64,000 bases of DNA, taken from NCBI RefSeq assembly GCF_000718255.1, contig NZ_JOFJ01000005.1:428052-492051 (forward strand), in the 5' to 3' direction. Positions 61,758 through 64,000 of the stretch are shown one piece after another. The position numbers and the translations under genes were made by a program. Position 1 is the first letter of the stretch. Every line of letters starts with the position of its first letter. Below the pieces are notes generated by a model. It worked only from the letters and a program-made list of their open reading frames with translations. It was not told the origin of the DNA and did no database searches. The stretch is from Spirillospora albida (GTDB lineage Bacteria > Actinomycetota > Actinomycetes > Streptosporangiales > Streptosporangiaceae).

Positions 61758-63896
61758 GTGACCACCATGCGACGCGTCCGATGGCTGATACCTGTCGCCC
61801 TGCTCATCACCTGGCTGGGCATCGGAGGCGTCCTCGGCCCCTACACCGGAAAGCTCGGCGAGGTCGCGACCAACGACCAGGGGGCGTTCCTGCCCCGGAG
61901 CGCGGAGTCCACCCGGGTCATCGAGGCCCAGCGCGCCTTCGACCGCAACGAGACCCTGCCGCTGATCATCGTCTGGACCGCCGAGACCCCCGGCGGCTCG
62001 GTGGGACCGCAGCAGCGGGACGCCGCCGCCGGCGTGCTCGCGTCCCTGGAGGGCGTGGGCGGCGTCGCCGGTCGGGCGTCCCCCGCCATCCCGTCCCGCG
62101 ACGGCCGGGCGCTGCAAGGCGTCGTCCAGCTGCGTCCGGACCTCGGCGACGCGCTGCCCGCCACCATCGACGAGGTACGGCGCGCGGCCGACCGGGTGCC
62201 CGGGACCGAGGCGGGCCTGGCCGGACCGGCCGCCTCCCAAGCCGACCTCTCCGAGGCGTTCTCCGGGATCGACGGCGTGCTCCTCATCGTCGCCGTCGTC
62301 GCCGTGCTGGTCATCCTGCTGCTGGTCTACCGCTGCCTGCTGCTGCCCTTCGTGATCATTCTGGGCGCGGTGTTCGCCCTGGGGCTGGCCGGCGGCATCG
62401 TCTACCCGCTCGCCGACCGCGACATCCTGCGGGTGGACGGGCAGGTGCAGGGCATCCTGTCGATCCTCGTCATCGGGGCCGCGACCGACTACGCCCTGCT
62501 GGTGAGCGCCCGCTACCGGGAGGAACTGGCCCACGGCACGGACCGCCTCCAAGCCATGTGGACGGCCTGGAGACGGTCGCTGGGAGCGATCGCCGCGAGC
62601 GCGGCGACCGTCGCGCTCGGTCTGCTGGCGCTCCTGCTCAGCGACCTCACCAACAACCGGGCGCTCGGCCCGGTCGGCGCCATCGGCATCGTCTGCGCCC
62701 TGGTCAGCGCACTCACCTTCCTGCCCGCGGCCCTGGTCCTGCTGGGGCGTGCCGCCTACTGGCCGACCAGCCCGCGTCCGGACGAGGCGAAGAACGCGGG
62801 TCGCGGCCTCTGGGACCGGATCGCCCGGCTGGTCGACCGGCGACCGCGGCGCGTCTGGTCCCTCACCCTGCTCGGCCTGCTCGCCTGCGCGGCGTTCGCA
62901 CCGACCCTCGACGCCAAGGGCGTGCCCCTCGACGAGGTCTTCATCAACGACGCGCCGTCCGTCGCCGCGCAGGAGACCCTCGGCACCCACTTCCCCGGCG
63001 GATCCGGCAACCCGGCGGTCATCATCGCCGACGCCGGCCGTACGGCCCAGGTCATCGCCGCTGCCCGCGCCACCGACGGCGTGGCCGCGGCCGTCCCGGT
63101 GTCGGAGTCCGGACGCCCCGGCGGCAGTCCCCACATCGTCGGCGGCCGCGTCCGGATCGAGGCGACGCTGCGCGCCGCCTCCGACAGCGACGAGGCCACG
63201 GCCACGGTGCGGCGCCTCCGCGAGCGCGTCCACGCCGTGCCGGACGCGAACGCGCTGGTGGGCGGCTACACGGCCCAGCGTTACGACACCCAGCAGACCG
63301 CCGCGCAGGACCGGATCATCATCGTCCCGGTCGTGCTCGCCATCATCCTGGTCATCCTCATCGGGCTGCTCCGGTCCCTTCTCCTGCCCGTCGCCCTGGT
63401 GGTCACGGTGGCCCTCAACTTCGCCGCGACCCTGGGCGTCGCCACGCTGGTCTTCGAGCATCTCCTCGGCTTCACCGGCACGGACGCGTCCGTCCCGCTG
63501 TACGGGTTCGTGTTCCTGGTGGCCCTCGGGGTCGACTACAACATCTTCCTGATGTCGCGCGTCCGCGAGGAATCCCGCCGTCTCGGCGTCCGGGAGGGCG
63601 TGCTCGTGGGTCTCACCTCGACCGGTGGAGTGATCACCTCGGCCGGCGTGGTCCTGGCGGCGACCTTCGCGGCCCTGGTCGTCGTCCCCCTCGCCTTCCT
63701 GCTCCACATCGCCTTCATCGTGTCCTTCGGCGTACTTCTGGACACGCTGATCGTGCGCTCGCTGCTGGTACCCGCCCTGGTCCGTGACTCAGGACGGCGC
63801 ATCTGGTGGCCCGGCAGCCTCAGCCGGCCACGCACCTCACCCGAGGATGCGGCCTCGGCCGAATCCGAAGACCGGCACCGAACGGCGCAGCACTGA
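61758..63896 (+). CDS. MMPL-family RND transporter
   Basis: 712 residues. An MmpL-type inner membrane transporter for lipids or small hydrophobic compounds, with two repeats. Each has one N-terminal span (VRWLIPVALLITWLGIGGV; VWSLTLLGLLACAAFAPT), an extracytoplasmic loop (about residues 30-170 and 380-510) and five clustered spans. Proton-relay Asp-Tyr pairs are in IGAATDYALLVSARYREE and VALGVDYNIFLMSRVREE. There is no large cytoplasmic C-terminal domain. GTG 61758 is preferred because AAGGAG lies five bases upstream; ATG 61767 is in frame. It follows the YbgA-like gene by 16 bp. No regulator or lipid-synthesis gene lies nearby, so the cargo is unknown. Confidence 0.92.
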   Translation: MTTMRRVRWLIPVALLITWLGIGGVLGPYTGKLGEVATNDQGAFLPRSAESTRVIEAQRAFDRNETLPLIIVWTAETPGGSVGPQQRDAAAGVLASLEGVGGVAGRASPAIPSRDGRALQGVVQLRPDLGDALPATIDEVRRAADRVPGTEAGLAGPAASQADLSEAFSGIDGVLLIVAVVAVLVILLLVYRCLLLPFVIILGAVFALGLAGGIVYPLADRDILRVDGQVQGILSILVIGAATDYALLVSARYREELAHGTDRLQAMWTAWRRSLGAIAASAATVALGLLALLLSDLTNNRALGPVGAIGIVCALVSALTFLPAALVLLGRAAYWPTSPRPDEAKNAGRGLWDRIARLVDRRPRRVWSLTLLGLLACAAFAPTLDAKGVPLDEVFINDAPSVAAQETLGTHFPGGSGNPAVIIADAGRTAQVIAAARATDGVAAAVPVSESGRPGGSPHIVGGRVRIEATLRAASDSDEATATVRRLRERVHAVPDANALVGGYTAQRYDTQQTAAQDRIIIVPVVLAIILVILIGLLRSLLLPVALVVTVALNFAATLGVATLVFEHLLGFTGTDASVPLYGFVFLVALGVDYNIFLMSRVREESRRLGVREGVLVGLTSTGGVITSAGVVLAATFAALVVVPLAFLLHIAFIVSFGVLLDTLIVRSLLVPALVRDSGRRIWWPGSLSRPRTSPEDAASAESEDRHRTAQH

Positions 63897-63914
63897 ATGG
63901 GCCGGAAAATGAGA

Positions 63915-63940
63915 AAGGCCCCGCCTTTCGGCGGGGCCTT
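63915..63940. terminator. Bidirectional terminator between MMPL gene and 5S rRNA
   Basis: Eleven-base perfect arms AAGGCCCCGCC and GGCGGGGCCTT with a TTTC loop. On the minus strand it is followed by TTCTCATTTTC, fitting the end of an rRNA operon. It lies 19 bp after the MMPL stop. Confidence 0.9.
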
Positions 63941-63951
63941 CTCTGATATGT

Positions 63952-64000
63952 GTCCGGCGGCGTCCTACTCTCCCACACGGTCTCCCATGCAGTACCATCG
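63952..64000 (-). rRNA. rrf: 5S ribosomal RNA, 3' part only
   Basis: On the minus strand the last 49 bases read GATGGTACTGCATGG, GAGACCGTGTGGGAGAG, TAGGACGCCGCCGGAC, the conserved 3' half of bacterial 5S rRNA (loop D/E region and helix I strand). The 5' part and the rest of the rRNA operon lie outside the window. Confidence 0.93.

Overview
The window is chromosomal DNA from a very GC-rich, morphologically complex actinomycete. The best fit is the Streptosporangiales, near Actinomadura (Thermomonosporaceae). Supporting signs are strong third-position G/C bias, many GTG/TTG starts, an HrdB/RpoD-type sigma factor with a long Lys/Ala-rich N-terminal region, a conservon-type NIT sensor kinase with DUF742, DUF4192 and DUF1707 proteins, and a pair of genes for 10-methyl branched fatty acids, a lipid marker of this group. 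The genus is an inference from gene content. No prophage, insertion sequence, tRNA or CRISPR array was seen. The right edge enters a 5S rRNA gene, so an rRNA operon lies beyond it on the minus strand.

Layout. 1-3.4 kb: primary sigma factor (cut by the window edge) and a PAS/GAF/SpoIIE-type phosphatase. 3.7-6.1 kb: an HhH-GPD repair protein, a molybdopterin/cytochrome b pair and a small helical protein. 6.1-11.4 kb: four poorly known genes, including two paralogous TY-Chap-like proteins and a short gene coupled to the second by an ATGA overlap. 11.4-13.6 kb: pxpABC, 5-oxoprolinase, joined by GTGA overlaps. 13.6-19.5 kb: winged-helix protein, membrane-anchored tandem CbxX/CfxQ AAA ATPase, RNase HII and a double TerD protein. 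19.6-26.4 kb: the nrdR-nrdJ operon, whose B12-dependent ribonucleotide reductase carries two large inteins, divergent from lexA. The shared 405-bp spacer holds a candidate pair of NrdR boxes and two LexA boxes.

26.4-37.5 kb: leuS with a candidate leader-peptide attenuator, a zinc-ribbon/TerB protein, acyl-CoA ligase, an XRE regulator/SDR divergent pair, a CgeB-GT2 fusion glycosyltransferase, a P450 and an epoxide-hydrolase-like enzyme. 37.7-43.5 kb: class III aminotransferase, GMC oxidoreductase and the bfaB/bfaA branched-fatty-acid pair. 43.6-52.1 kb: DUF1707/DUF4870, DUF4192, DinG-type helicase, AlaA-like aminotransferase, TetR, AurF-like diiron oxygenase and SDR. 52.1-57.9 kb: a reduced conservon (NIT kinase and DUF742) fused into an operon with an amino-acid-type solute-binding lipoprotein, then a stand-alone cytochrome oxidase subunit I. 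58-64 kb: two DUF523 genes, a DHFR-like protein, a photolyase divergent from a YbgA-like gene, an MMPL transporter, a terminator and the 5S rRNA.

The most notable points are the two nrdJ inteins (one placed directly before the radical cysteine), a 45-bp patch of foreign-looking codons at a third conserved loop of nrdJ, the leuS leader peptide with tandem Leu codons, the TY-Chap/SseB gene cluster with its coupled downstream gene, and the kinase-DUF742-binding-protein operon that lacks the usual roadblock and GTPase genes.
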